DNA from: Kudoa neothunni
Lineage: Eukaryota > Cnidaria
Reading direction: 5' to 3'
NCBI GenBank assembly: GCA_964304625.1
Contig: OZ199838.1
Coordinates: 8,928,001 to 8,992,000, forward strand
Length of the DNA stretch: 64,000 bases
Shown one piece after another: positions 35,511 to 47,815 of this stretch. Within the stretch, counting starts at the first letter, position 1, and each line of letters begins with the position of its first letter. Under the pieces are notes generated by a model. That model had not been told where the DNA came from and ran no database searches. It saw nothing but the letters and a program-made list of their open reading frames with translations. The position numbers were made by a program, and so were the translations under genes.

Positions 35511-37437
35511 TTAAAGAGCATTAATGAAATTCCGAGGATCAGTATATTGTCGTTTCCAGGTCCAAATTAATATCAGAAATGGCGGAACCAATGATATAAT
35601 AGACAACACAAAAGTTGTTATTATAAATGCGTATTTATGTCCATCTGAAAATAAGAATTTTCTTTTAATTTTATCGTCGCGGAGGTTCGATTTGATAATC
35701 GTAGACCAAATAGTTTTGATAGTTTCGGCGTAACTGACACTGCCTTTGGAGTAAATTATTGATGTTATGGAAGTAATGTCAGGCGTAAATGACGATGAAG
35801 TTGTTTCTGAGACTTTGCTAATAGTTAAGAATACCACTGAAGTTATTGATTTTTGTTGTTCGCTGTGGAAATATAAGAGCAAAAAATAAATGGTATTTAC
35901 CTGATAGTCCCTTCGATATCCAAAAATATGGAACCGAAAAATGAGTCAGCAAATAAATATATGTACATGTTGTTTTTATATAAATTTGGCCTTAAAACAT
36001 TGATGCACATTTATATTAATTAAAAAATGTACATACTCTGGTCTAAGACGTATAATGGTATCTTGGTCTTCCAATAAGGAGTCACTTAGCAGTGCGTAAA
36101 TTACGCCCAAATTGAAGCATTCAAGCAAATGATTTTTAACTCCCTAAAGAGAATTTTGAGTTGAACCATATTTAGAGGCATTCTACATCATTTTTTATTC
36201 TTGAATTATAGGAGCACTTTTCAGCTCCATACTTAAGTAATGCTCGTTTCAAGCCACTATTTTTTATCCCCTCAAAATTAAAATAATCATTAAAAATCTA
36301 CATTTAATCAGAAAATCTCCGTTTAAATGTAATACGTGGATTTCTTTGATCTCTTTTGAGATAATTTTTTTATTAACAGTTGAAAAATTACAGGGTTTTT
36401 CGTTTTGACACACATTTCTATTGCGTATAATGGATTTGATCAGTATGCTGCAGGCCTCAATGTTAAATTTTCCAAAAAATATAGCATTGACTTTGTTTAT
36501 TGGTTCCATTATACAGTCGTGACTTATACTTCCCATGTTAACGTGTTCGTTAAAACCATTTATAACACAGGGGTGAAAAATCTCTAGGTTATTGTAGCTA
36601 GTGCCTGAATTTAGTTGTTCCTATTTATTCATATTTATTGTTATTAGTTAAACATTTGCATACTCTAGTTAGTTGGTGATACGTTTCTAGAATTACATTG
36701 TCCACAGCCAAACAATAGAATTCATTTACCAATGCCGAGTATTTTTGACTTCCGATGTAAAATTTCTTTACAATCCAATCATCATATAGTTGCGGATTAT
36801 TTGTTAAAAACCCAATAGAGAATTTTTTAAAGGATAATCTGATAAATGGTGTTGACACTAAATTCTATCAGAAATTATTAATAAATATGTATGATACCAA
36901 TTTCTCTGTCTTCTACCTTATAATTATATTTTAAAAGGTCAATCAAACCACTGATTTGTTCGTTTACTCTAAACTGACTATTTAAGTTATCCTGTAGTTT
37001 TTAAATTGGGTAATCTTCTCTGTGTCTTTATCCAAAATCTTGTTGTATTCCTCTTCAGTATAACTTTGAATAAAATTTTAATTCTAAATAAGATTTAAAA
37101 AGTATACTTATAGCTGAATTCCAACGAATAGACATAATTCAGCACGACTTCGTGTTTTTCATTAGTATCCCATTCACATTCATTAGCAGCTTCACGAACG
37201 CACCATTTTATTGCCCAATCAACTAACAAATATTAATATTTTTGATATAGTTTCATATTTATTAAAAATCATGTTTTTATCTATTTGGCTAAAAAATTTT
37301 TATGGATCAATTAAATTCGTATTTTATTGCGAAGGCATGTGTAGTGTTGATATATCTCCAATCGGAAAGCCAACGTGTGCACATAAAATAAATGAAACGG
37401 TTAAGCTTGCAACGAGTTTTTGCCCAAATTTATCCAT
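35511..37437 (-). CDS. CD39/ENTPD-like membrane protein, probable pseudoenzyme
   Basis: Minus-strand exons: first exon from ATG 37437 (MDKFGQKLVASLTVSFIL, a signal-anchor), 37222-37108, 37063-36917, 36864-36664, 36581-36378, a doubtful stretch ~36377-36144, 36143-36037, 35990-35901, 35862-35511. Ecto-NTPDases hydrolyse extracellular ATP/ADP. The signature of the second half is clear: FYIGSQKYSALVNEFYCLAV, then FHPCVINGFNEHVNMGSISH, FNIEACSILI, VCQNEKPCNFST, NHLLECFNLGVIYALL, SFFGSIFLDIEGT, a Ser/Thr-rich stalk and a C-terminal membrane helix (YAFIITTFVLSIISLVPPF). The catalytic apyrase regions look lost: ATAG is replaced near VVLNYVYSLEFS, and DLGGASTQ by NLVSTPFIR. No DAGST exon was found. 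One frame change lies at a T5 run (36998-37002). It is either a divergent non-catalytic paralogue or a pseudogene. Confidence 0.6.
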
Positions 37438-39287
37438 AATAAAGAAATGAATTTAATGAGAGTTTTTATTTTCACCTTAAAACTTCATTAATTCAAATAT
37501 TTTTTACTGAAAAATTTAATTTATATGTTATTATAAAGCTTTATCCAACAAATTTTAACCAAATGGAGTTTTGCGCGTCTTTTACGACACCTTAAAAATT
37601 TCGTCATATTTTTTAACTTAAATATATTAGAAGTGCGCCACTTGGGGCAATCTTAAAAATATATAGACATTTTATAGTAAATAATTAATTCTACCATCCC
37701 TATATCATTGGACTTTTACGTTAGATGACTTTTGAGTTCAATACCGCGGATTTTTTTTCTTTCGCATAATTTTCTGAATTTGTTTAATGTATATGTACAA
37801 AAAATCTTAAATTAGATAGATAATACGAAAATATAGTAATTTAAAATATGATATTTACATTGATCTCACATTTATTACGAAATCACCTTCGGGGTAAAAC
37901 CACATAGGAGGGATTTCTAATTCGTGCAAAAGACCTTCGGTTATAAAAATTAAAATAATATTAATTTTCTATTGATTAAATAAATCTTTTGAGTGGAATT
38001 AAATTTGTCCGTGATGTATTGAAACTGCGAAGCTAAATATTGTAATATCGATGTTTTTTGCTTTAATTAATAATGAACTTTTTTTGTACAAATAGTGTTA
38101 TTATTACAGAGAGATTCATTATTATTGTCTTTCTAAATCAGCGGATATTTACTTCAGAACGTCAAAATAGCTGAACATGAATCACATTAATTTTTTTAAA
38201 TAGTTTTAATACACATTGAGGTCGCCTTAAGGAGGAACTGGTTAAGGGTCATATAAATATTTGACAATGCTTTATCATTTATCTCGTAACAATAGATGAA
38301 TTATTTAAAAAAATATAAATAATAAATTTTATATAAAATTAAAGTCGAAACATAATGTTATTAGACAATTCATTAGATTTATATTGATAAAAATACAGTA
38401 AACGATGACATTTAGCTTTCAAATCACGCTCATGAAAAAACTAATTGTTACTCAATGAAAATTATTATAATAAAATATTTTCTTTCGGCACTTTAAAAAT
38501 AGTATTAAGCTGATTTAGCCTATAAAATAACAGGTTAATATTAAAGTTAGCTGTAAAAATTTCATTTAAATTTAATTGCGCCTATAATTTTTCGTGGTAA
38601 ATAATTTTGATAATTTAATTGCGATTAACAAAAGTATCTTAAATTAACAACATATTAATGAAGAAAATATTTACATTCCCTGCTAATTTAATGTAAATTA
38701 TGTTACGAATAGGCATGACTAAATATTCTAAGCATGAAATTATTGTAAAATATTTTGTTAATTGTATTATTAGTTTGAATAAAAATAACCGAAGAAAAAA
38801 TTCTAAGGACAATTTATTATTTTTTTTACATCGGAGTTGTATAAATATGACGCGTTATTTCTTGTCCCACAAAATCTAGTAACACCTTCACCTTGATCAA
38901 AATATGTAAATTATCATCTTTTATGCATAATCATTGATTTTTTTAATTTATAAATCCTATTATTATGGAATACAGTCGTTTAAATTTGTTTGGATTAAAT
39001 ATTCATAATTATAGATTTTAACTAAATGTAATAACGTTCGTGTAACGTACATAGTGTTAATGAAACAAAATAATTTTAATAAAATTTATTACTAACTAAG
39101 CTTCGTTCTTGCTATGGTTTTGAGCTAAACTTCTGTAGAAAGATAAAGATACTACTTGAATTGCATAAATAAAGGCTATAGAATACGTAATAGAATAATT
39201 TGTTTAATTTACTATGTTCACATTGGCATACATAATCGCAAAGATAACAAAAATTTCATAATTGTAATAAAAAAATATTATGATTAC
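37438..39287. other. AT-rich spacer upstream of the ENTPD-like gene
   Basis: No exon for an apyrase region 1 (DAGST-type) or other gene was recognised on either strand. Confidence 0.35.
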
Positions 39288-39289
39288 TA

Positions 39290-39900
39290 CCGGGTTTTTA
39301 CTCAGAATACGGACTGTGTGGAATTCAAATCCGGATTTGGAGTGACCAAGATGCCTAAAAGAATCGAAAATCCAAACTCAACTAGCGAAATTTCGTTATA
39401 TCTTGTCATTCAGAAGGGTAAATCACCGAAATAAGTTTCTCAAGATTTAAAAATTCCACGCTCTACACTGAACGATATTATTAAAAAATACGACTTAAGT
39501 AAACTCACTTAAAAGATCAAAAGAGTAGAACAAAAAACACCAAATTAACGAGTGATGTTCAATAAAGGCTTCTTTCTATCATTGTGGATGATCGCACTAT
39601 CACTCTGAGAGGAATTATTGAAAAACTTGGAATACAAGTCTTCAATTCTACCTTATATAAATAACTTAAAAAGTCAAATATAACTTTTCAAATGACGAGG
39701 CCGATTCCTAAGAGTAGAAATTGTTCTAGCGTAAAAGCAGAAAGGTTAGAGTATGCCAACTGGTATACTGGAATCCCCCATCAACTTAATATAGCGGTTT
39801 TTTCGAGTTGAGTTTGGATTTTCAATTCTTTTAGCCATCTTGGTTACTCCAAATCTGGATTTGAATTCCACGCAGTTCGGATTTAGAGTAAAAACCCCGG
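39290..39900 (+). mobile_element. Tc1-like deletion derivative with ~100-bp terminal repeats
   Basis: Both ends start CCGGG and are inverted copies for roughly 100 bp (left GAATTCAAATCCGGATTTGG, right complement GAATTCAAATCCAGATTTGG), flanked by TA at 39288-39289 and 39901-39902. The terminal repeat includes the start of the transposase (AAGATG, MPKRIENPNS on the left). Inside are broken Tc1 DNA-binding-domain pieces (KIPRSTLNDIIKKYDLS, LRGIIEKLGI). The DDE core is absent. Length 611 bp. Confidence 0.75.
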
Positions 39901-39902
39901 TA

Positions 39903-42165
39903 TTATTTCATTCATTTACAATAATTTTTTTAATTGTTAGGACAAAGTGTGAATACATCTAACTATGAGAGAATTTTAATACAAATACCTTGGTATAATT
40001 AAAGCGAAAATTCATATCTATTTTTGTGCAACCTGCCATTAATTCGGAACGGAGGTGCTAATGGTTAACAGCTTATAACCTATGCTTAAAAAACCGTTAA
40101 TCATAAAAAAACAAAATCTTACGAAATTATTGTTAAATTTTAATGTAATACGTTTTTACTGTATGTAACTTACGAGGTTTTGTAGTTATTCCGTTAATTC
40201 CTTATTGAGAAATATTCTCCTGTTTTTTATATTTATTATATTCAAATCGAATTAGTGGCGTATAGGGTAATGCTAATATTTAGTTATTTAATTTTTTTAA
40301 TCAATTTAGGAAAATTTCCTACATTTAATTCAAATTTTTGATAATCGTTTACGTTAATTATTGGATTAATGGAATAAGTGTTAAGTATATATTATACAAA
40401 TAAAAAACAAATAATTATAAGTACATAAATTACATATGGATAAAAAATTTTTAACTAAACAAAAAAAACTATTTTTTTAATGTTAAAATAACTCCATAGT
40501 AGGAGATTAATAAAAGAAGATCGTCGGGTCAAAGTAATTAGTTATCGGTTATTATTCAATGTTTTAATACATGGCTTCAAAAAGTTTGTCGCAATAAATA
40601 ATGGTCATAATAAGTAATGTAAATTTTGGTTTTTTAACTAGTTAGAGTACAATCATTGCTCGTCAGTCAAAAGAGGATGCGTGAGAGAATTTACATGAAA
40701 ACCCCGTTTTACAATCACCTTTATTCTTTCGTTTATTATAATTTTCTCAATCAATCAAAATAATTTTGTAATTCAGTTTAAAAAATACGATTACGAAATT
40801 TTCTGTAGAAAATATTTGGATTCCGCATCATGCGTGTACAAAGATATATTACGTGAACAGTGTCCAATATGGATGTTCAATTTGTCTACCAAATCCTTTT
40901 CATCATCATCAAGCAATTTTATTCTGTCGTAACAAATGAACACATCCTGAGTCATTCCTTTGACTACCACTATTCCATACTTATGAATTTAGTTTAAATT
41001 TTGGAGTAAAAAATAGTAGTAATTACTTGTAAATTTTGATTATCCGTTGAAACTAATAAAGCGCACAACAAGAAACTTTTAATAATATGGTAAGCCAATG
41101 GTTTCGTCATCACTATTTCATTACGATTAGAAATATTATTATTAACAACAAATTTTAATTTATGATGAAGCTTAGGTTTAATAAGTTAAATTTTGGAAGA
41201 AATATGGCCACAACCGAATTAAAATTGTTTTCATATATATATTTTTATTTCTATTGTCTAATCTATTCTAAATTTTAAATAAAGAACTTTAAAAATTCGG
41301 AATCGTTGAGCTGTATATTATTTGTGACTACTAAGAAGATCCAGATCTTAACTCATACCTGAAATGTTTTATAGTTTCTTAATGGGATCTGTGTAGATAT
41401 TTTTGTCTTGATCTGTTTAAAAATATACGAAAATAGGATTTTCAAGTTATCAAAAAATTTTATTGACAAAACATTTAAAAAGTCACACATCACTGAATAA
41501 ACTGATGATCAATAATCTGATCTGATGCTGCTTTGCGATCATGCGTATCGAACCTGACATACAGTAGAGAACCACTAATTCACAATCCCCTCGGGAAAGG
41601 GAAGTCACTATTTACAGGTCGGTGACGATTAATTCATAATAATTTTTGTACGTGCAAGAGATAAACATACAATGAAATATTGATTTGTTGTATTTAATTT
41701 TTAAGAATTACCAAAATTATCTGTTATTTTTATGAGCTGTTAAATATGGTCATATGCATAAGACTCTAGTTTAGCCAGCTCCATCACTTGCAGAGTGACC
41801 GGCGATTTTGACAAATATTTTCAAATTTTAACAAGCATTAAAGCGTCTTTAGAAGGGAATTAAGGATCCATGGGATTATCTTCTATCTCTAAAAATTGGC
41901 ATGACTTTCCGTATGATATAATCTTTAAATTACCACATACTGGGAACCAGGACTGCCAGGGCTTGAATTTTTTGTGGTCACCTTGGGTTCTTGGAGGCTT
42001 TTTTTATTTTTTACAACATCTTGGGTTTTTACTGAAAATCTATAAACGTTGATTAATAACACAAAATTTTATACATGGGACATTAATATTTATATTTGTA
42101 TAACGTATCCTATTCAGATTATATATTGCAGGGTTTAAACATTTACTATTTTTAACGGCAGACTA
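39903..42165. other. AT-rich DNA with a solo TA-flanked terminus
   Basis: No gene recognised. TACAGTAGAGAACCACTAAT near 41560 looks like one end of a pogo-type element; no partner was found. Confidence 0.3.
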
Positions 42166-42167
42166 TA

Positions 42168-42489
42168 AAGGGATGGTCAAACCGAGGCTCGCGAGCCGCA
42201 TATGGCTCTTGGAAGTTGAAATTCGGTTTTTGAAAAATTTACATTTGACTTATCGTTTCATTAAATTTTGCTCATAAAGTTATTTGGATACTTTGAAAGT
42301 CATAGGATCATGCAGTTATCCGGAATAAGAACGCATGAATTTAATATCGATTCACTATTAATAAAAACGTATAGACAAAATATAAATATAATAACAAATC
42401 CTGAAATTTAAATTTTACTTCTAGTGGTTCCGAAAGATTTGAATTTCGTTGAATGCAGCTTCTATTTTGATTAAGTCCGGCCACCCTTG
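42168..42489. mobile_element. Possible hAT-type MITE
   Basis: The left end AAAGGGATGGTCAAACCGAG with GGCTCGCGAGCC just inside, and the right end (reverse complement CAAGGGTGGCCGGACTTAAT), resemble hAT termini. The target duplication is unclear (GCAGACTA and GCCTATTA). Confidence 0.4.
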
Positions 42490-43906
42490 GCCTATTAGAT
42501 TGTTTAACTTAATACGATTCCATAATTACTCAGTAAACATTGTTGTACATTATTAGAAAATGTAAACGTTACTTTACAATATATCTTGAATTATGAGGTA
42601 ATTAATTGTGAGTATACTGATCTATACTAGACATTAAGTAAGAGTAAATGTTCGCGCCAAATAATTTTAAAAAGACGACAAATTTAAATTTAACGTCTGA
42701 AGACGTAATTATTGGATCGGAAGAAGGTTAAAAAATTTAATAAATACGATTCTCTTTTTTTATTGTACTTTAAAGTAATGTTTCCTCGACTTTGGGTTTT
42801 TAACCTCCGCTGGCATCCCTGCTGGGAACAAACTTTATTCGTTGTCTAATTCATCGGTTGCTTGTCGAGTTGCAAGATTATGTGGAAATGCAATTTGGTT
42901 AGAACTTACTCGTTTATTTTCCGAGGTCGTTAAGCGGAAACCAGATTTAGGAAAGCAATTAACACTTGTTTCAAGATTAATGAATTTTAAGACTCCTTAA
43001 TCAGAGCCATTGCTTCCAGCATATTTACAGATTTTATGTTCACTCATATACTTCAATATGAAGTGTATACCGTCTTACTAGGTATTTTCGAAAAGTTTGT
43101 TTAATAAAATGAATGAGATCTAAATCCATTAGTAATAGGGCTGAAATAGTGATACTGGGAAAGTAGACCATTTGTAGGTTAAAAAGGTGGATTAAAGTAT
43201 ATTTTCTAAAGATATGACAATGATAAGGCAGAGGTGATGTCATCTATTCCTGGTGGGTTTAAGTTGTCGATAAATGATAAAAAAGTCGTTAAGCAATTTT
43301 TATAAACGCTTTGCGGCTACAATTCCGTATTTGTTCTCATCATCGACAAGAGAAACAAAATTTAAAGAATTCCGCTTTTAAGTTAGAACGTATATTTATA
43401 CATAATGTATTGAGATGAAACATGAAACTCTTTTCCAGAATATTTTTTTCTAAATATGAAATTTGAGACGTAACCAGAAAGAGATTATTGATTCTTTTTG
43501 ATAGCACTTCTATATTTCCTTAATGACACTCGTACTGAGTTGACAACTAACACCCTTAAATGAGTTTGGGGTCACTTTTGACACTAGGATAAAAACAATA
43601 GTTTTACAAATAAATTACTTAATCAAAACGGCACACATTTGAAAATTTTTAAAATATAGTTATATAATTATAATTTTGGATGCCAATTTCACGCAATATT
43701 GAAAAATAGGACTTACACATAGGTTTCATTACAATTTTAGTGAAAAATTGAGCGTTTGTTATTATGCTCTCTAGGGCAAATGGAATATCTTTGTCTTTAA
43801 TTTAAATGTCGTTTTTAGCGATATTTGATTCTGGTTAGTTATATTGTCAACTCCATATTCATTTGGGATTTCCTCAACGAAACTAACATTATATTTTCTT
43901 ATTGTT
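42490..43906. other. Gene-poor DNA
   Basis: No supported gene. A GGGGTCACTTTTGAC motif near 43570 resembles the subterminal motifs of the piggyBac-type elements in this window. Confidence 0.3.
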
Positions 43907-43960
43907 CAGGGGTGGGAAATTATATTTTTACAGAGGTCGTATTAATATGAAGAAAATAAA
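43907..43960 (+). repeat. hAT-type left end (solo)
   Basis: CAGGGGTGGGAAATTATATT is a hAT-like terminus. A candidate opposite terminus is CAGAGATGGGTAAAATATGG on the minus strand ending near 46970, but the two were not shown to pair. Confidence 0.35.
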
Positions 43961-44425
43961 TTTGACTACATAGGTCAGGAAAAAAATTACTGTAAAACAA
44001 CTTAATATTAAAGTAAACTGAACTTCACTTTAACTAAAATTTAATAAAAAATATAAATTTGATTTTTTGAGTACTGCACAGGTATAATGCCAAATCGACA
44101 AACGGCTTTGGGTTAGTATATATAAATAAATTCATTTCGTTCAAATCTTTATTAAATACAAGGCATCCGTTATTAATTTTTTTTCCTAAAACCCCCTAGG
44201 GTTAAAATTAAACGTTTTGTGAATGAATTCTGCGTTTAATTGGTTTTTCAATAATTTTTGTAATTATAATAGGACGCAGCAAAAAATATTTCGAGCTTAT
44301 TTTTGTTCACAAACATCAAAAAATTAAATGACTTACTTTTTAATTGATTTTTATATAGATTATTGAGTTAGGTAGTTTGTAGTGTCGTAATTTCATTGCT
44401 TAAAGTAGAGTTAATCTGTTTATAA

Positions 44426-45112
44426 CAGTGTTTCCCACCGAAGGGGCCTAGAAATTTTTAAACGTTTGATGAATCGCTATGGTGGGATGCAGAAAATCCT
44501 GAGTATTGGTGTGTCAGAGATGATGGTGAGGTAATTGGGAAATATGACGTACTTTGAAGCCAATATCGCTAATTTTTAATTGACGGTTCACATCATAAAA
44601 AAATACAAAAAGAAACGAATAATTATATAAAGATTAATAAAAATAATTAACGAGTTATTCACCCGAATAGAATCAGAATGGTTTGAATCTCAATCTTGTC
44701 TCATTTAGGATAATATATTCCAATTTATTTAAATTTAATATAATATCGAATAATTTTTTATTTATATTATTTATTCTCCGTTTATTAGCTTCGTATACAG
44801 GAATACCTCTCCTAATGAAGGTTGGATCACCACGAGTTTTATTTGACGTTGTTTTCGACGGAATAAAGAACTAAAGATGTTAATTTTTAAAGTCTGCCTA
44901 TAAATCAAGATAGATCTGATCGAATAAAATTTAATTTTAATGAGAACAAAATCTTTATATATTAATTGCCTCCAAATTTTAATGTGACTGGGAGCTTTAT
45001 TCATGCCTAAAAACCGGTTAAGTTACAAAAATTAATACTTTCTGGAAAGATGGGGCATGGAACTTTTTTCGGGAAAAAGTGGGGCGCCATAAAAAAAAGT
45101 TGAGAAACACTG
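44426..45112. mobile_element. hAT MITE, long copy
   Basis: Ends CAGTGTTTCCCACCG and CAGTGTTTCTCAAC (reverse complement) with a perfect 8-bp target duplication GTTTATAA (44418-44425, 45113-45120). The terminal ~130 bp on each side match the 298-bp copy at 52626; the centre holds extra sequence, perhaps from a longer parent. No intact transposase. Confidence 0.75.
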
Positions 45113-45279
45113 GTTTATAATAAGCGTCATTCCAAAAAATATAAATAAAAAAGTTTCCTTTTACGATTTTTTGGATTTGTTAACATGCATAACTTTTGTG
45201 ACGCCGCATACTTCAGTTAACTCATATTCCTCATTTCTTCAAATAGTCGAGATATTGTTGGCCAAATTTAATAATTACA

Positions 45280-45770
45280 GTTGTGCAGGGATATAGACAT
45301 TTTTTTGGAAAAAAGACTCAAATGCGTAATAAACCTGCTATACTTGATATCCATTGATGGCGCGTGCGTGTATGGCGATTTGATGGGTGCGCGACCTCTT
45401 TTTCTGCTTTTTTATTTATCCCCTCGTTGCATTAATAATAACTTTAATAGTGTTGGGTCTCAAGCCTTCCACGAATTGGTGCCAAAACGGAATCCCCGCT
45501 GCAGCCGTTGAGGTAAGAATTGGAAACCATGTCCTTCTTTATTCAAAGAATATTTGGTCTCGTTTCTTTATGAATTACACCTCTTGCACTATTCCTTCGA
45601 TTTGGCGAAGAAACGTGGGGCCAATACACCCCTCAACATTGATCACATTATGAAACCTTCTTATTATCGAAAGCGGCGGTACAAATTGTCAGAAATGAAG
45701 GCCGGACAACATCGGGATTTAGAGACCCTAACCCTATTTAAATTAAGGTTATATTTTGCTTAGGCACTCT
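45280..45770 (+). other. Coding-like, GC-richer segment, unidentified
   Basis: The segment is distinctly richer in G+C than its surroundings. It has a strong donor TTGAG|GTAAGA near 45510 and, after it, a frame running to 45763 (LVSFLYELHLLHYSFDLAKK, PLNIDHIMKPSYYRKRRYKL, SEMKAGQHRDLETL). The upstream part holds MGARPLFLLFYLSPRC and a second overlapping frame LGLKPSTNWCQNGIPAAAVE. I could not fix an exon structure with consistent phases and recognise no family. Confidence 0.3.
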
Positions 45771-47224
45771 CTCGCGCACTTTCAATTAACGTTATGTTTT
45801 CTTTTGGCATTTGGCGCGTATGCAACAAATAGAGACGTGCAAAATTTTCGTAATAATTTTTGTATTGTTCACAGAGTATTTTTAAAATTAGTAAGGTAAT
45901 TTAAGACAATTGTTTTTTCAACAAGAAATTTGTTATTTCTCTTGTTTTTAACGAAGTTTACTTTATTTTGCAAAAGGAGGAATTTAACTTTGGAATGTGT
46001 TCCGGTGTGATGGATCTTGAATATTTTTTTTATTTCTTTTAGATTTTCTATTTAATTTGTTCATTTTTAGATTAACTCTCGAAGCAAACTCATGGAACTG
46101 TCCTCGACCGACAATTTAGGAGTGTTATCTTTCGTGTCATCCTTTATGACATTGGCTAATTTATTTTTCTATTATATTGTATTCTCTGGACAGCTTTATA
46201 TTTCTCGTTCTTGGAAGTTCGATCCATTCTTATATCGAGTAGTTTGAATTTTTTATAATAGTTTTGCGATAAAATCTTAAATCACTTGAAATAAAGTCTG
46301 AAAATATTTTTGATTTTATTGATGCAATTGTATTCTATTCAATGTGGTGACTGATTTGAGGCCGGGCGCCTAACGATGTTTGCTTTAGAGCCACTCTTAA
46401 TTCCAAATTTTTCTGACTATTTAATAATCTTCACGTTTTATTCAAGTAAGCGATAGTTTTTTCTGGTTTCCTACTGCGTATTAACCATGCCAATGTAATC
46501 AAACAACAGATTTCAGGCGAGTGATAACCATGAAGTGTGTAATAAGCATGCAATCCTATTTTTTCCAACGAAAAAATTATTTCTTAATTCTATAATTATA
46601 TTTATCGATATATTTTACTCCAATCTCATGATTTATATCTATCGTTAATTCATATATTTGAATTTTCGGCACTATTTCTAAAGGTGCGCAATAACCATCC
46701 TACCGTGATATCCCTGCGCTACTGTATTTATGTTCCTAATTGTAAATTTAACTTAAACAGTTATTAAACTTGAATATAAAAATATGGCAGCTTTATGTTT
46801 ACGAATGAATTAACATTATTATGGACTTTAAAATATCTTAGAGAGGAACTAAAATCCTAATCTATAAAAATAAATAAATTCTATAGTAAATTTTGTTATT
46901 GTTACCCGATGGCCGAGTAAAACATCATGAGGCAAGACCCTGCCCGTGGACCATATTTTACCCATCTCTGTCTAAGATATCTCCAGCAAACCTTAGAAAG
47001 ATTTTTGTATCAACGATAATATTTAAATTTATTTATTATATCGAAATGTTAATGCTATAATATAATTATTTATTCTTGGGTCAAACATGACCCCACACAC
47101 ATTTAAAGGTGAATTTAGGTCAAAACATGAATAAAACCGCAATGGATTAAAATATAAGAACAACACTTTGTAATAATAAGTAACATATGTAGAAATGGAT
47201 TTGCAATAATAAATTATATTTTTT
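45771..47224. other. Gene-poor DNA with a hAT-like end
   Basis: CCATATTTTACCCATCTCTG at ~46950 is the inverted form of a hAT-type terminus. GGGTCAAACATGACCCC near 47078 is a palindrome of the piggyBac-associated kind. No gene recognised. Confidence 0.35.
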
Positions 47225-47815
47225 AATGCTCTTCAATATAGCTATTAAGAAGTGAACTATTCTCTGGGGTCACTTTCGAACCCAAACTCAGTATGAATGT
47301 TAAATGCTTACTCTTTGACTTCAGTTGTACTTCATGGATTCCTTCGTTAGATAGAAACTTCGTCTTATAAATTATAATGCCGTGATTGGATTTAAGGCTT
47401 GCCAATCGATTTTAGATAGTCCAGCCGTATGTTCATATTATTGATTTATCCTCCACATTTTCCAGGATGATTGTCACCGAAATATGTGGGATTTAGCAGC
47501 TTCGATATCTTTATAAAAAAGTTCCAGTCTCTATCGATACCACCTATTATCGAACATTGTTGGGTTTTTAATATCCAGTCAACAGTTTAAGATATTTTAC
47601 AGTTGGCAGTCTCATCAATATGCATTATTTTTCTGTTACCTTTAATTTTCGAATAACCATCGCAAACTGCCCAGCGTTGCTTGGGAAAGATTTCGCCTGA
47701 GGACGTTCTATTATGATAGCGCTCAAAAAATATTTTGAAATTTCGAATTAACCCATAGAAATAAAATAACAAAGAAGTTTTCAGCAACATACTTTAACGA
47801 TTTGGATTATGAAAT
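47225..47815 (-). pseudogene. Second Merlin transposase relic
   Basis: Read on the minus strand, pieces align with the Merlin transposase at 17.7-18.6 kb: RKIMHIDETANCK (compare VQIDETAISK), ILKTQQCSIIGGIDRD (compare VLKNQQHWMVGRIDED) and SNHGIIIYKTKFLSNEGIHE (compare FSHGIVIHKRKFVSSDGVHT). It has several stops and frame changes and lacks the part around the second catalytic residue, so it is older than the 17.6-kb copy. Terminal repeats were not found. Confidence 0.6.

Noticed and set aside
36600-37437. Angiotensin-converting-enzyme-like reading of the 5' exons of the ENTPD-like gene
   Set aside because: The weak resemblance did not extend to later exons, whereas the ENTPD cysteine and segment order fits throughout.
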